Notes under the pieces: model-generated
Databases searched by the model: none
The model's input: only the letters and a program-made list of their open reading frames with translations
What the model was told of the DNA's origin: nothing
Made by a program: the position numbers and the translations under genes
Assembly: GCF_009184395.1 (NCBI RefSeq)
Contig: NZ_WEIC01000006.1
Span: forward strand, 1 to 64,000
DNA from: Amylibacter sp. SFDW26
GTDB taxonomy: Bacteria; Pseudomonadota; Alphaproteobacteria; Rhodobacterales; Rhodobacteraceae
Reading direction: 5' to 3'
Length of the DNA stretch: 64,000 bases
Shown here: positions 1 through 7,807 of the stretch, piece after piece
Layout: each line of letters begins with the position of its first letter
How positions within the stretch are numbered: position 1 is the stretch's first letter

Positions 1-1
1 C

Positions 2-121
2 GACAACTTGAAGTTTGCAGTAGAATTGATCTACCCAATCGCGATGGAAGAAGGCTTGCGCTTCGCTATCCGTGAAGGTGGCCGCACTGTAGGCTCAGGC
101 GTCGTTTCTAAAATCCTTTAA
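2..121 (+). CDS. tuf: Elongation factor Tu, C-terminal end (partial)
   Basis: The last 39 codons of EF-Tu, the GTPase that delivers aminoacyl-tRNA to the ribosome. The frame contains the conserved beta-barrel ending with [14 protein letters not shown] and ends in SKIL before TAA. The gene enters from outside the window, so its start is not seen. It is followed by a rho-independent terminator and then tRNA-Trp, an order common in Alphaproteobacteria, where secE and nusG usually come next. Confidence 0.97.
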   Translation, partial: DNLKFAVELIYPIAMEEGLRFAIREGGRTVGSGVVSKIL

Positions 122-147
122 TATTAGATTTAAAGGCCTGAATTTTT

Positions 148-178
148 AAGGGTAGCCATCTTGGCTGCCCTTTTTCCT
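148..178 (+). terminator. Rho-independent terminator of tuf
   Basis: An 11-bp stem (AAGGGTAGCCA / TGGCTGCCCTT, one G-U pair) with a 3-nt loop runs directly into a T tract. It lies 27 nt after the tuf stop codon. Confidence 0.9.
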
Positions 179-198
179 TTGCCATATGCAGTTGCCCC

Positions 199-227
199 TT
201 GCAAAAGTAAGAATCCTTGCGTATCTG
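199..227 (+). promoter_or_regulatory. Putative sigma70-type promoter of tRNA-Trp
   Basis: TTGCAA and TATCTG are separated by 17 nt and end 18 nt before the tRNA. Position and spacing fit a housekeeping promoter. Inferred from sequence only. Confidence 0.5.
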
Positions 228-244
228 AGCTTTACTTTGGTTAT

Positions 245-320
245 AGGGGTTTAGCTCAGTTGGTAGAGCATCGGTCTCCAAAACCGAGGGTCGTGGGTTC
301 GAGTCCCTCAGCCCCTGCCA
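245..320 (+). tRNA. tRNA-Trp (anticodon CCA)
   Basis: A 76-nt cloverleaf with encoded 3' CCA. The acceptor stem AGGGGTT pairs with AGCCCCT using G-U pairs. The D loop is AGTTGGTAGA, the anticodon loop CTCCAAA contains CCA, and the T loop is GTTCGAGTC. Its 3' half is duplicated at 20408-20458, so this gene is the integration site of the island that follows. Confidence 0.97.
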
Positions 321-324
321 AAGT
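274..324 (+). repeat. attL: left 51-bp direct repeat within tRNA-Trp
   Basis: 51 bases from the anticodon stem through CCAAAGT are repeated without mismatch at 20408-20458. The left copy completes a full tRNA gene. The right copy is only the 3' fragment, as expected when an element's attP restores the tRNA it enters. Confidence 0.95.
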
Positions 325-385
325 TATCCATATATAACAGTTATTTAGAAAAATTACCCTCCTGTATGGATGGCTCTGTTTGTAT

Positions 386-410
386 CTGGGGGACATATAG
401 GGGACATTTT
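386..410 (+). repeat. Left arm-type integrase site candidate
   Basis: Two tandem GGGGACAT units (388-396 and 399-407) lie about 60 nt inside attL. A near-identical pair sits at 20225-20243 between integrase and attR, in the same orientation. Paired sites of this kind near att sequences usually bind the integrase N-terminal domain; that role is inferred. Confidence 0.55.
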
Positions 411-486
411 GTATAAAAACCTCTAAATTTACCAATACACTTGAGGCGAGCACTTACGTTTCATAATTATATTTAAGAGGAATTAT

Positions 487-1002
487 ATGTTTGATAAATT
501 ATGGGAACTCATTGTTCCAAGTAAAAGCAGCGGGAGTCTAAAAGAAAACTTTATACGATTAATTGTTTTTTCCATCGGTCTAGGGGTAGGTATTTATGCT
601 TCAGATGAGTACATAAATGGAGCGTTAAGAACATCGCTAGAAATATCAAAGGATGAAATTAAGAAAAATAGAGAAAAAGTTTCACAGCTTGAAGCCGCAC
701 TCGTCTCTCTACAGGTTGAAAATAATGATTTGGTGGAGGCATATAATCATCCTAAGATACTTGCCGCAAAATGCGCAACAATTGAAAAGCGTATAATACA
801 AACACAAAATGAACGTGAAGGCATAAGGGATAGGCTCGCCGCGCATAAATCAAGTGTTATAGCGTTTGACAATGAAGGGCAGGTTATTGAAAGGAAAGAA
901 AGTCCTGAATATTATAGAGTACTTAATGAAGAAAGGCGGCTGATTGACCGCTTAGAAGCCTTAAAAGTAAGGTTGGACAATTGTTTTGAGACAAAGGATT
1001 AA
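487..1002 (+). CDS. Membrane-anchored coiled-coil protein, unknown function
   Basis: 171 aa, not recognised. One hydrophobic segment near residues 25-40 is followed by a long charged helix (about 50-100) with heptad-like spacing, and a second helical stretch to the C-terminus, so a single-pass protein with a coiled coil is likely. AGAGGAA lies 7 nt before ATG. It is the first gene inside attL and stands alone, with about 280 nt before the next gene. Confidence 0.7.
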   Translation: MFDKLWELIVPSKSSGSLKENFIRLIVFSIGLGVGIYASDEYINGALRTSLEISKDEIKKNREKVSQLEAALVSLQVENNDLVEAYNHPKILAAKCATIEKRIIQTQNEREGIRDRLAAHKSSVIAFDNEGQVIERKESPEYYRVLNEERRLIDRLEALKVRLDNCFETKD

Positions 1003-1282
1003 GTGGAACGAAGTTAGAATGGCGTCTTTTTATTTCCCGATAGACCGCCTCCGAAAACCCATTCGCAATGTTAAGTTCTAAGCTATTTCCGTTTTTTTCA
1101 GGCTTTTGGCTTCCGCAACCATAACATTTGATAACAGGCGCGAACCTTACTCTGCGGTTATTTGAGTGAGTTTCTAACGTTTCCATAATGATGAAAATAC
1201 ACTGTTTGTTATTAAGCCGTTTCTGGACAACATCTAATATGTGTGAATATATCATTAACTATAAATTCATATTGAGACATAA

Positions 1283-1738
1283 ATGCGTATTCTGAAAACA
1301 CTATTAGTGACGATTATGCTGACGGCTATATCGAAGAGTGCCCTATCCGCTCAAATTTATGACGATGATTTATCCCCCGAGATAATCCCAAACCTTAAAG
1401 TTGTGATTTGGGATGGCGCAGATAATGGATGTTGGACTAACCTGGGCGAAGCAAAAAATTACGCAGCGGATAAGTTAACAGAATTAGGTTATAGTATTGA
1501 TGATGAGGCCCTCAATTTCTTCACAATCGTTGTCCATTCGACTAGGGTTAATAACGGTGGTTGTTATGGCAAGGTTGATATTGAATTAGCCTCATATACA
1601 TTACATGAAGATTTAGCTGGCTTATTTGTTCATGCTATTGAAGGTGGAATTTTTACTGGCCATAAAAACGCAAACCTAATGGTTCTTGATTATATCAAAA
1701 AGTTAACTGATGCGATGGGCGAGAAACAACGTAATTAA
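1283..1738 (+). CDS. Secreted protein of unknown function
   Basis: 151 aa with a clear signal peptide (basic MRILK, hydrophobic core, cleavage near ALSA-QIY at about residue 23). The mature part has two cysteines (Cys50 and Cys93 region) that could form a periplasmic disulphide. No family recognised. GAGACA lies just upstream of ATG. The next gene, 40 nt downstream on the same strand, also encodes an exported protein, so the two may be co-transcribed. Confidence 0.65.
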   Translation: MRILKTLLVTIMLTAISKSALSAQIYDDDLSPEIIPNLKVVIWDGADNGCWTNLGEAKNYAADKLTELGYSIDDEALNFFTIVVHSTRVNNGGCYGKVDIELASYTLHEDLAGLFVHAIEGGIFTGHKNANLMVLDYIKKLTDAMGEKQRN

Positions 1739-1778
1739 TGACGATTTTTAAACAACGAATTAATAGAAAGATAAATTC

Positions 1779-2135
1779 ATGCATTACATAATGAAGTTAA
1801 TTTCAGCCGTAGGAATTGCCCTGTTTCTCGCTACTTCTGTCCAAGCAGAAACTATAACCCCACAAGAAGCGTCTCATTATGCGGGAAGTGCAATCACTGT
1901 CGAAGGTGTCGTTAGTCAGGTTAAAACAACAGGCGGTGGCACAACATTTATCAACTTTGGTGGGCGTTATCCCAACCACGTCTTTTATGGCGTTATTTTT
2001 AGAAGCAATCAGGATCGGTTCTCTAAAGTCCACTCCTTAGAAGGTAAAACAATTTCAATCAGTGGGACAATTGAATTCTACAAAGGCAAGCCGCAGATTG
2101 TCCTTACGTCACCAAATCAGATTAAGCTGCGTTAG
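1779..2135 (+). CDS. Periplasmic OB-fold-like protein
   Basis: 118 aa. A signal peptide ends near SVQA-ET. The mature domain has the small OB-fold pattern seen in many exported bacterial proteins: ITVEGVVSQV, then a ligand-face strand with FINFGG, then GKTISISGTIEFYKGKPQIVL and a final IKLR strand. Such domains bind varied ligands, so no specific role can be given. A second in-frame ATG at codon 5 is a possible alternative start. It sits between a secreted protein and a pentapeptide-repeat protein. Confidence 0.7.
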   Translation: MHYIMKLISAVGIALFLATSVQAETITPQEASHYAGSAITVEGVVSQVKTTGGGTTFINFGGRYPNHVFYGVIFRSNQDRFSKVHSLEGKTISISGTIEFYKGKPQIVLTSPNQIKLR

Positions 2136-2297
2136 AGCTGGCAGGCGATGTGGTGGCCGTAGTGTGCGTGTCCTCGCGCTGGCGGGTTTGTTACGCATCA
2201 GATGTAAGCATAACGGCGGTATATATGTTTCTTGCGCGTCTGGTTGAAAGTGGAAGTATTGTAACAACGGGAGGCAGGACATCTGTCTTAGGGGTAT

Positions 2298-3089
2298 ATG
2301 ATGAGAGCTAAACGTCGCCGTAGTCAGCATATTGTTAGGGGGCGAAACTTGCCGCCAAAGCAAACAAAGCTTGAGAAAATAAAAAATAGCTTTCTATTTT
2401 TTATTGTCGAGATGTTAGTAATATTCTCTGCTATTGCAGGGTTGTTTTTCACAGCTATGCAAGCGTATGAATCCAAAGCAATCAATCTAGCTACACTTAG
2501 GGAAATACGTGAGGCCCGCTCGGAACGTGCGGTTATTATGTACAATACAGCTGTTGACCCTCGCACGGCTCCTGCTGCTCGCATAAAAACATTACAATTT
2601 CTAGTTTCTGCTGGTGAAACCCTATTTGGCATTGATCTATCTTGTTCAAAAATTGGGGTAATGGAGGAAAATGAACTTGGAATTACAGAATGTGTTGGTA
2701 GACCTAATCTTATAGGGATTGATTTTTCAGAAACAACTCATGGGATTCAGGCCAACCTAGGCGTTGCTAAGTTAATCGACGTAGACTTTAGGCGTGCTAA
2801 TTTGAGCGGTGTGAGGTTGAGTGGGGCTAAGTTAAGTGGGGCCCAATTTACTGGTGCGGATCTGCGTAATGCTGATTTACGCGGAGCAGATTTGAGTGGT
2901 GCAAATTTTACAGGGGCTCGAAATACAGAATATGCAGATTTTACTGGCGCATGGGCTTGGCATGACATGCCGCCTGTTGGGCTTGATGTAAAAATCACCT
3001 CATGTGTTTTTGATAGTAGTGGAGATAATCGTTTGCAAAGTTCTAATATATGTAGGGTGTTGGAGTTGAAAACTGTAGAGAGCAAATAG
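2298..3089 (+). CDS. Membrane-anchored pentapeptide-repeat protein
   Basis: 263 aa. The basic N-terminus is followed by a transmembrane helix at about 33-55, then a helical linker. From about residue 150 comes a run of A(D/N)LXX pentapeptides (for example ANLSG, AKLSG, ADLRN, ADLRG, ANFTG), which form a right-handed quadrilateral beta-helix in known family members. The function of most such proteins is unknown. Some mimic DNA or protect gyrase, but the membrane anchor argues against that here. A 68-aa membrane protein follows after 9 nt, probably in the same transcript. Confidence 0.8.
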   Translation: MMRAKRRRSQHIVRGRNLPPKQTKLEKIKNSFLFFIVEMLVIFSAIAGLFFTAMQAYESKAINLATLREIREARSERAVIMYNTAVDPRTAPAARIKTLQFLVSAGETLFGIDLSCSKIGVMEENELGITECVGRPNLIGIDFSETTHGIQANLGVAKLIDVDFRRANLSGVRLSGAKLSGAQFTGADLRNADLRGADLSGANFTGARNTEYADFTGAWAWHDMPPVGLDVKITSCVFDSSGDNRLQSSNICRVLELKTVESK

Positions 3090-3098
3090 GGAAATTTT

Positions 3099-3305
3099 AT
3101 GTTCGTTTTAATCCTAAGAACGCTGGGATGGCTGGGTTTGTTGTCGGGCGCATTCAACATTAGTATCAAGCTGTTTGGTAGCGAACAGGCTGTACGTGAA
3201 TATGCAGGAGCTAGCAGGAACCTAGACGCAGCTATTTTGATGATTGCGATTTGTATCATCTTCCTGGCATTGGCTTCTATTATGGCAAAACTTGAAGGTG
3301 ATTAG
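3099..3305 (+). CDS. Small two-helix membrane protein
   Basis: 68 aa with two hydrophobic segments (about 2-22 and 45-62) and no recognised family. AGGGAAA stands 6 nt before ATG. It follows the pentapeptide-repeat gene by 9 nt, so the two may act together at the inner membrane. Confidence 0.6.
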   Translation: MFVLILRTLGWLGLLSGAFNISIKLFGSEQAVREYAGASRNLDAAILMIAICIIFLALASIMAKLEGD

Positions 3306-3325
3306 AGCAAAATGGGTGGGAATGC

Positions 3326-4288
3326 TTATCGTCTCCATGAGGCCATTAGGAACCGTTTTCCACTTATAGTTTCAGATAATATTAAGTCGGCATACCAAAA
3401 CGACCATTCCCAAATAGGTTCATTAGGCAACTCGTTTGCTTGTATCCCGAGTCTTTTTATAATTTTTGGTCGTTCATGAAGTAGAGGTTCAAATTCTTCA
3501 ATTATCTTACAACAAAAATCCGCATGACGAGTATGGGCTACTGCGGTTCCTGTTGTTGAAAGCATTGCAGGTATAAGAAATTTTCCATCTATTTCGTCAA
3601 TTGTATTTATACCGCGTCGTGTCAGTTTTGACTTATCTTCATTAATTGGATTTGAAGCCAGGCCTGCGACGCCTATCAGTTCGTTCCCGCTTTGAGCGTG
3701 ATATTCGGAAACAGCTTCACGTAATGATCCGTCATCGAAACTTTTATGATCACCTAACATAATAAATAGAACCTCATCACGGCTTACGCCAACAAATAGA
3801 AGTTCTTTACTTTGGCCTTTTCGGTTACCGTTTTTATTAATGGGCACTAAGTGTAGATGATGAACATCATAAGCGTTAAGCGCCATGTCTTTGCCCATCC
3901 AGTTGATACCCTTTTTCTTAGTATCTAATGGCGAATAGCACTCCTTGAGTATTTTCTCTGAAAGGTACGGTTTGAGGTTACCTCCCTCGTTTATAATTTT
4001 TATTAACTCGTTTAACTCAGAAGAAAATTGTTTAGGATTATTTCTTTTCTCAAAGCCATCCCAGCCCATAACTCGCCGCTTTCTCGGTGGGATGAAACGA
4101 TCCACCCAATTCATGTATATAGTCACGAGAGAGTTAATAGACATGTCGAGAAGCTCTTTGCGGACTTGGTCATCACCAGGCTTGCTTGGTATCAATCCTA
4201 TTACCAGTTTGCGAAGAGATGCAACACGTTCTTCAGACATAACCAAATGGTCAATCTTCTGGTCTACCTTGGGATCATGATAATCCAT
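3326..4288 (-). CDS. Conserved-type protein with HHLHL motif, unknown function
   Basis: 320 aa from the ATG at 4288, which has a GAGAG ribosome site 9 nt upstream. The longer frame to 4378 would need a TTG start inside the preceding small gene. A central block has KDMALNAYDVHHLHLVP, then LLFVGVSRDEVLFIMLGDHKSF: a His-rich strand followed by two hydrophobic strands and a Asp-His turn. I have an impression of similar blocks in uncharacterised bacterial proteins but cannot name a family. The His/Asp cluster could be catalytic or metal-binding; this is inference. It is preceded by a 44-aa gene in the same direction. Confidence 0.65.
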   Translation of the reverse strand: MDYHDPKVDQKIDHLVMSEERVASLRKLVIGLIPSKPGDDQVRKELLDMSINSLVTIYMNWVDRFIPPRKRRVMGWDGFEKRNNPKQFSSELNELIKIINEGGNLKPYLSEKILKECYSPLDTKKKGINWMGKDMALNAYDVHHLHLVPINKNGNRKGQSKELLFVGVSRDEVLFIMLGDHKSFDDGSLREAVSEYHAQSGNELIGVAGLASNPINEDKSKLTRRGINTIDEIDGKFLIPAMLSTTGTAVAHTRHADFCCKIIEEFEPLLHERPKIIKRLGIQANELPNEPIWEWSFWYADLILSETISGKRFLMASWRR

Positions 4289-4301
4289 CTGAATATTTCT
4301 C

Positions 4302-4436
4302 TCACTTATAATTTTCGATTGAGAGCAACAATCCAATCTTCCATTTACCCCACTTAGCAAAGCCGCCCAGTGTGGCAAGCCAACCCCGTTTTTTAGAATT
4401 TTTCATTTGATGGTTTATATTATTCTGTGTAGTCAT
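4302..4436 (-). CDS. Small basic protein upstream of the HHLHL gene
   Basis: 44 codons from ATG 4436, with GGAG 6 nt upstream, ending 13 nt before the ATG of the HHLHL gene. The product is basic (K/R-rich, several Trp and a short hydrophobic C-terminal stretch). The ribosome site and tight spacing support a real gene. A two-gene small/large arrangement is typical of toxin-antitoxin or leader pairs, but nothing in the sequence identifies either. Confidence 0.5.
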   Translation of the reverse strand: MTTQNNINHQMKNSKKRGWLATLGGFAKWGKWKIGLLLSIENYK

Positions 4437-4776
4437 TGGATACTCCATTTCCTTGAGTCTTGGATTAGGCGAGGCGGGCTACAAGGCTTCAAATTTTGAA
4501 ACCCGCTTCGCGTTACTTATATCTCGGTTGTTATAATCTTCTTATTTGTAAAAGCTCAGAACCATACTTTTCAATGAATCTTCTTTGTTGACATAAAATT
4601 AGTTTGTCCGAATCCATTATATTCACTTAACATATTGATTTCATTTTATTATTACTGGTGATTTCAAATGTGAATTTAGTTGACCTTAAGGTACTTATCC
4701 TAGTGGAACCTTTGGTGCATTGGACAGATAATGTTATTCTCTTAATCTTTCTTCATACATATTGAGGAGAAAATAA
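4437..4776. other. Intergenic region, about 340 nt, between divergent genes
   Basis: Very AT-rich stretch between the 44-aa minus-strand gene and the 93-aa plus-strand gene. It must hold both promoters. TTGACA-like sequence is present near 4590, but I see no convincing -10 at standard spacing, no RNA gene and no reading frame that I would defend. Confidence 0.5.
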
Positions 4777-5058
4777 ATGGATAATCACTTTTGTTATAGC
4801 GAATGCTTTCTTTGCAAGAAGCGATACCGAGTAGGTCCAAACATATACGATGGTAGGAGAATACCTGCGTATGAAATAAGTATTTGTATGCTTTGTTATC
4901 GTAGCAATTGGGATGGGTTTACGAAAGTTGACGCAGAGAAGATTGAAGCGCACTTAAAGGCCAATGGGTTACATATACCAAAACGTAACGAGAAAGGTTG
5001 GTTACCACGTGATGGTGAATTTAAGCTTGTCGAGATAGTAGGTATAGATTTCAGCTAA
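4777..5058 (+). CDS. Small putative zinc-ribbon-like protein
   Basis: 93 aa. Two CxxC knuckles (CFLC at about 9-12 and CMLC at about 37-40) suggest a bound zinc ion. The C-terminal half is mixed charged sequence with IPKRNEKGWLPRDGE. Strong GAGGAG ribosome site 8 nt before ATG. No family recognised. It lies between two minus-strand genes in the cargo half of the island. Confidence 0.65.
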   Translation: MDNHFCYSECFLCKKRYRVGPNIYDGRRIPAYEISICMLCYRSNWDGFTKVDAEKIEAHLKANGLHIPKRNEKGWLPRDGEFKLVEIVGIDFS

Positions 5059-5168
5059 AACAGAAATTTGCATTCTGTAAACTAATACATTATATATTGG
5101 TTATGGATTGGGCTTATCTCGGTCGGCATTTGGGTTCTGGATTTCTGGGACCCCTTTGTTTTTTAAGG

Positions 5169-5900
5169 TTATGGAAATTGCTTTATTACACCCATCTTTG
5201 TGAGAATAGTATCAAACGCTCTGTTAGGTTGTTTTGGACGAAGAGTATTTAAGGCAATAGGGCGAGCAGTTAAGTCTGCGAATTGAAGCCCTGTTGAGTT
5301 AATTGCCTTCTTAGCAAACACTGGTTCCATCTGTACTGCTGAAAAGTCTCTTTTAATCCAGCCCCAGCTATTTTTTCCACTGACAATTTGTCTAAATTTA
5401 AGTTCTAATTCAGCATCTTCGGCTTTACCTCTACATTCAAAAATTACATGAATGAGTTTATTCTTTTGACCATTTTCACATAGGAAAAGCAGAAGCCTTT
5501 CGAGGCAGAAGTGTAGTGCGATTTCATAAGGATTCCATGGGTCTGGATATTTCTCTTTGTGTTTTATCTTATCGACAGTTGAAGCAATTACCGTAAAAGG
5601 CGCGTCCTTCATTACAGTATGTAGGTCTTCGTAAAAACTTTCTCGTAAGGTCTTATCTCCTCTTAAAAAAGCAAAATCTCCCTTTGTTTTACGAATTTCA
5701 TGTTCGTGCAAGATTACGGAATCGTGACCCCAATATTTAAACTTTAGGTTTTGTACAGCAGGCACTACTTCAGTTGTGTATTCGTTTTTTGCTACGATAC
5801 AAAACGACAACGAAAAAACTGGAAAGTCCATATCGATAGTTTTTAGAGAGTGGTCCCCACTCTCATCAACATAAACAACATAGTCTGAAAAATCAGTCAC
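5169..5900 (-). CDS. DUF3800 domain protein
   Basis: 243 aa. Starts with the family hallmark VVYVDESGDHSL (acidic D-E-S-G-D), and carries a second conserved acidic region and LQFADLTARPIA near the C-terminus. DUF3800 proteins are thought to have an RNase H-like fold and occur often in phages and genomic islands; their activity is not established. Start codon is GTG at 5900, since no ATG lies upstream in frame. The ribosome site is weak. A 29-codon proline-rich ORF ends 20 nt upstream. Confidence 0.85.
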   Translation of the reverse strand: MTDFSDYVVYVDESGDHSLKTIDMDFPVFSLSFCIVAKNEYTTEVVPAVQNLKFKYWGHDSVILHEHEIRKTKGDFAFLRGDKTLRESFYEDLHTVMKDAPFTVIASTVDKIKHKEKYPDPWNPYEIALHFCLERLLLFLCENGQKNKLIHVIFECRGKAEDAELELKFRQIVSGKNSWGWIKRDFSAVQMEPVFAKKAINSTGLQFADLTARPIALNTLRPKQPNRAFDTILTKMGVIKQFP

Positions 5901-5920
5901 AATAAATCATCAATATTGTA

Positions 5921-6010
5921 TCACTTTGGCTTTGGTGGTGGCGGGGGTGACGGCCATGGGCTAGGTGCATCTCTTATATCTTTTGGTGTTGGATCGGGTT
6001 CGCGTGCCAT
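5921..6010 (-). CDS. Possible 29-aa proline-rich micro-ORF
   Basis: ATG at 6010 preceded by AAGGTAAAATTT; 29 codons, nearly half of them proline in the C-terminal part. It ends 20 nt before the GTG of the DUF3800 gene, so it could be a leader peptide or a small partner. Length alone makes it uncertain. Confidence 0.35.
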   Translation of the reverse strand: MAREPDPTPKDIRDAPSPWPSPPPPPKPK

Positions 6011-6033
6011 AAATTTTACCTTAAAGTGATTAT

Positions 6034-6507
6034 ATGAATGATTCTATTGATGATAATACAAGAATTTTACTTGAAGCATATAGACTTAGCGAAGAACGCT
6101 TAAAGGCTCAAACAAGTTCTGCTTTGGCTGCAGATTCTAGAGCTATGGCTTTTGCTGGATTATTAGTTGCTGCATCTGCTATTCTCGCAGGTCTTTCAAC
6201 AAGTTCCCCAAATACTGACGGTATGTTGTGGGGCGCTGCCATATTGATAATAGCTGCAATATTTTCCGGTTTAGCAGCAAGACCCATCGATTTTTATATG
6301 GCAGGAGCTAAAGCAGGCGATGTATATATTGATGCTTCTCAGAGCGACTTTCTTGAAGAAATAAAGCAACTCAGCGGCTTTAACGATAAGCATATTGTGG
6401 AAAATTATAGGAAGATGAAACACAATAATGATTTATTCAGAATATCTTTTGTTTGTGCTTTGCTTGGAGTGGCGTGGCCAATTTTAGTTCAACTATGCAC
6501 GCCTTAA
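6034..6507 (+). CDS. Inner-membrane protein, unknown function
   Basis: 157 aa with an N-terminal helical part and three hydrophobic segments (about 35-52, 62-82, 138-155). The first two are joined by a short STSSPNTDG loop. No family recognised. Starts 23 nt from the divergent micro-ORF at 6010, so the two directions probably share a promoter region. Confidence 0.6.
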   Translation: MNDSIDDNTRILLEAYRLSEERLKAQTSSALAADSRAMAFAGLLVAASAILAGLSTSSPNTDGMLWGAAILIIAAIFSGLAARPIDFYMAGAKAGDVYIDASQSDFLEEIKQLSGFNDKHIVENYRKMKHNNDLFRISFVCALLGVAWPILVQLCTP

Positions 6508-6513
6508 TTACCT

Positions 6514-6648
6514 ATGCCCGCACAATACTTAACTCGAGAAGAGCTATGCGCCCGCGTTTGAGAAACACCAATGACCAAGTTTACAGCAGAGTTTGGCAAT
6601 CTGACCTTGGGTTACGCCAGCAAGAGCTTCAACGTGTGGGTCGTATGA
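6514..6648 (+). pseudogene. Degenerate remnant of an LTREEL...TPMTK-type HTH protein
   Basis: ATG followed by MPAQYLTREELCARV, a TGA at 6559-6561, then in the same frame ETPMTKFTAEFG before a second stop. The pattern matches the start of a widespread uncharacterised bacterial family in which L(T/S)REEL is followed by (S)TPMTKLA(E)EFG and an HTH. The in-frame stop and the loss of the rest suggest decay. Recognition is from memory, so confidence is modest. Confidence 0.4.
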
Positions 6649-6830
6649 TATGGGATTGGTCGGGGGTTTGATTTACACGTATCAACCTAAGCGGTTAATA
6701 TTATGTGAAATATACTGCTTAGATGGAATCGGTATATAATGTAACCTGAGCACATGAATTTTATATTATTGTAGTGAAATTTATTAAGAAGCGAAGACCT
6801 CGAAAAGTAATGTTTTAGGTGGTATAGTAA

Positions 6831-7745
6831 ATGGGAAATGCATTTAAAAAAATACAGAAATATTTTGAACCCCAAGAGGGTTGGGCACTTGAAACACCAC
6901 TTCAATTTAAGCGCCAGAGAGAATTTCATGCACTCTGGATAGGCATCATTGCATTTACTATGCCTGCTCTTCTTTATTATTCCAACCGAACTTCCGAATG
7001 CTTTAGAGATACAATCAGCCACACTTATTACACTCCATTCTGGGGTGACATTTTTGTTGCCTTAACCGCATTTGTTGGTGTTTCATTATTGTTCTACAAG
7101 GGTCAAAGCAAAGCCGAACGGCTACTCGCATTAATCGCGGGCATCAGCGCTATTATTGTCGCAATTGTACCAACCACAGGTACGGGTTGTGAAACTACCT
7201 ATGCAGCTTCACGAGTGTTCCTTTTTAGCGATACGGATAATGCACTTAAGGATGCCTTTGTTCCTGGAGAGTATTATTCGACAATTCATGGTGTTGCCGC
7301 TGGAGTTCTGTTTCTAATGCTTACTATTTTTAGTGTTTTTGTCTTTACCGCAATTGATAAGTCCAACAAGTATCAGATTAAAAGTGCTAACCGAAATAAA
7401 GACATTCGAAATATCATATACAGGATCACAGGCAGCATAATGCTTGCCACGCTAATACTGCTTGCTACGAACAAATTCTTCGGTTTTCCTGATTGTGATA
7501 TTTTCGACCCAAATATAGGTATTGGAAAAAGTCACCTCATTTGTGAAGATAATGATAAACTATTCTCATCCCGCAGCTGGGACCATTTCAATCTTACATT
7601 TTACTTTGAATGGCTCGCGTTGGCTTCATTTGGGGGAGCTTGGTTTGTGAAGGGGCGAGGTGGGGGTTTCCTTTTACTAGATGAAACGCCTAATCGAACA
7701 ATTTCAAAACCGTGGTGGTGGCCTTTACGGTTTGGGGGAAGTTAA
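6831..7745 (+). CDS. Multi-pass membrane protein, unknown function
   Basis: 304 aa with about six hydrophobic segments (about 32-52, 70-90, 98-115, 153-175, 202-220, 265-285). A conserved-looking periplasmic loop contains CFRDTISHTYYTPF and the sequence later has PTTGTGCE, which gives cysteines that may pair. The arrangement resembles DUF998-like membrane proteins, but I cannot confirm this. AGGTGG lies 9 nt before ATG. The next gene, 62 nt downstream, is a lipoprotein. Confidence 0.6.
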   Translation: MGNAFKKIQKYFEPQEGWALETPLQFKRQREFHALWIGIIAFTMPALLYYSNRTSECFRDTISHTYYTPFWGDIFVALTAFVGVSLLFYKGQSKAERLLALIAGISAIIVAIVPTTGTGCETTYAASRVFLFSDTDNALKDAFVPGEYYSTIHGVAAGVLFLMLTIFSVFVFTAIDKSNKYQIKSANRNKDIRNIIYRITGSIMLATLILLATNKFFGFPDCDIFDPNIGIGKSHLICEDNDKLFSSRSWDHFNLTFYFEWLALASFGGAWFVKGRGGGFLLLDETPNRTISKPWWWPLRFGGS

Positions 7746-7807
7746 ACATCTATCCAAGATAGGAACTATTAAAATTATTATTTATATTTATGGGGAGAAT
7801 TACTGTC

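Noticed and set aside
256-453. 65-aa minus-strand frame over tRNA-Trp
   Set aside because: It overlaps the tRNA and the att repeat and has no ribosome site.
923-1255. 110-aa minus-strand frame between the first two island genes
   Set aside because: It overlaps the end of the 171-aa gene, has no recognised domain and lacks a good ribosome site. The region 1003-1282 appears to be plain intergenic sequence.
2062-2297. Open frame after the OB-fold gene (LELAGDVVAVVCVSSRW...)
   Set aside because: About 60 open codons but no start with a ribosome site and no recognisable homology. Possibly a remnant; not strong enough to annotate.
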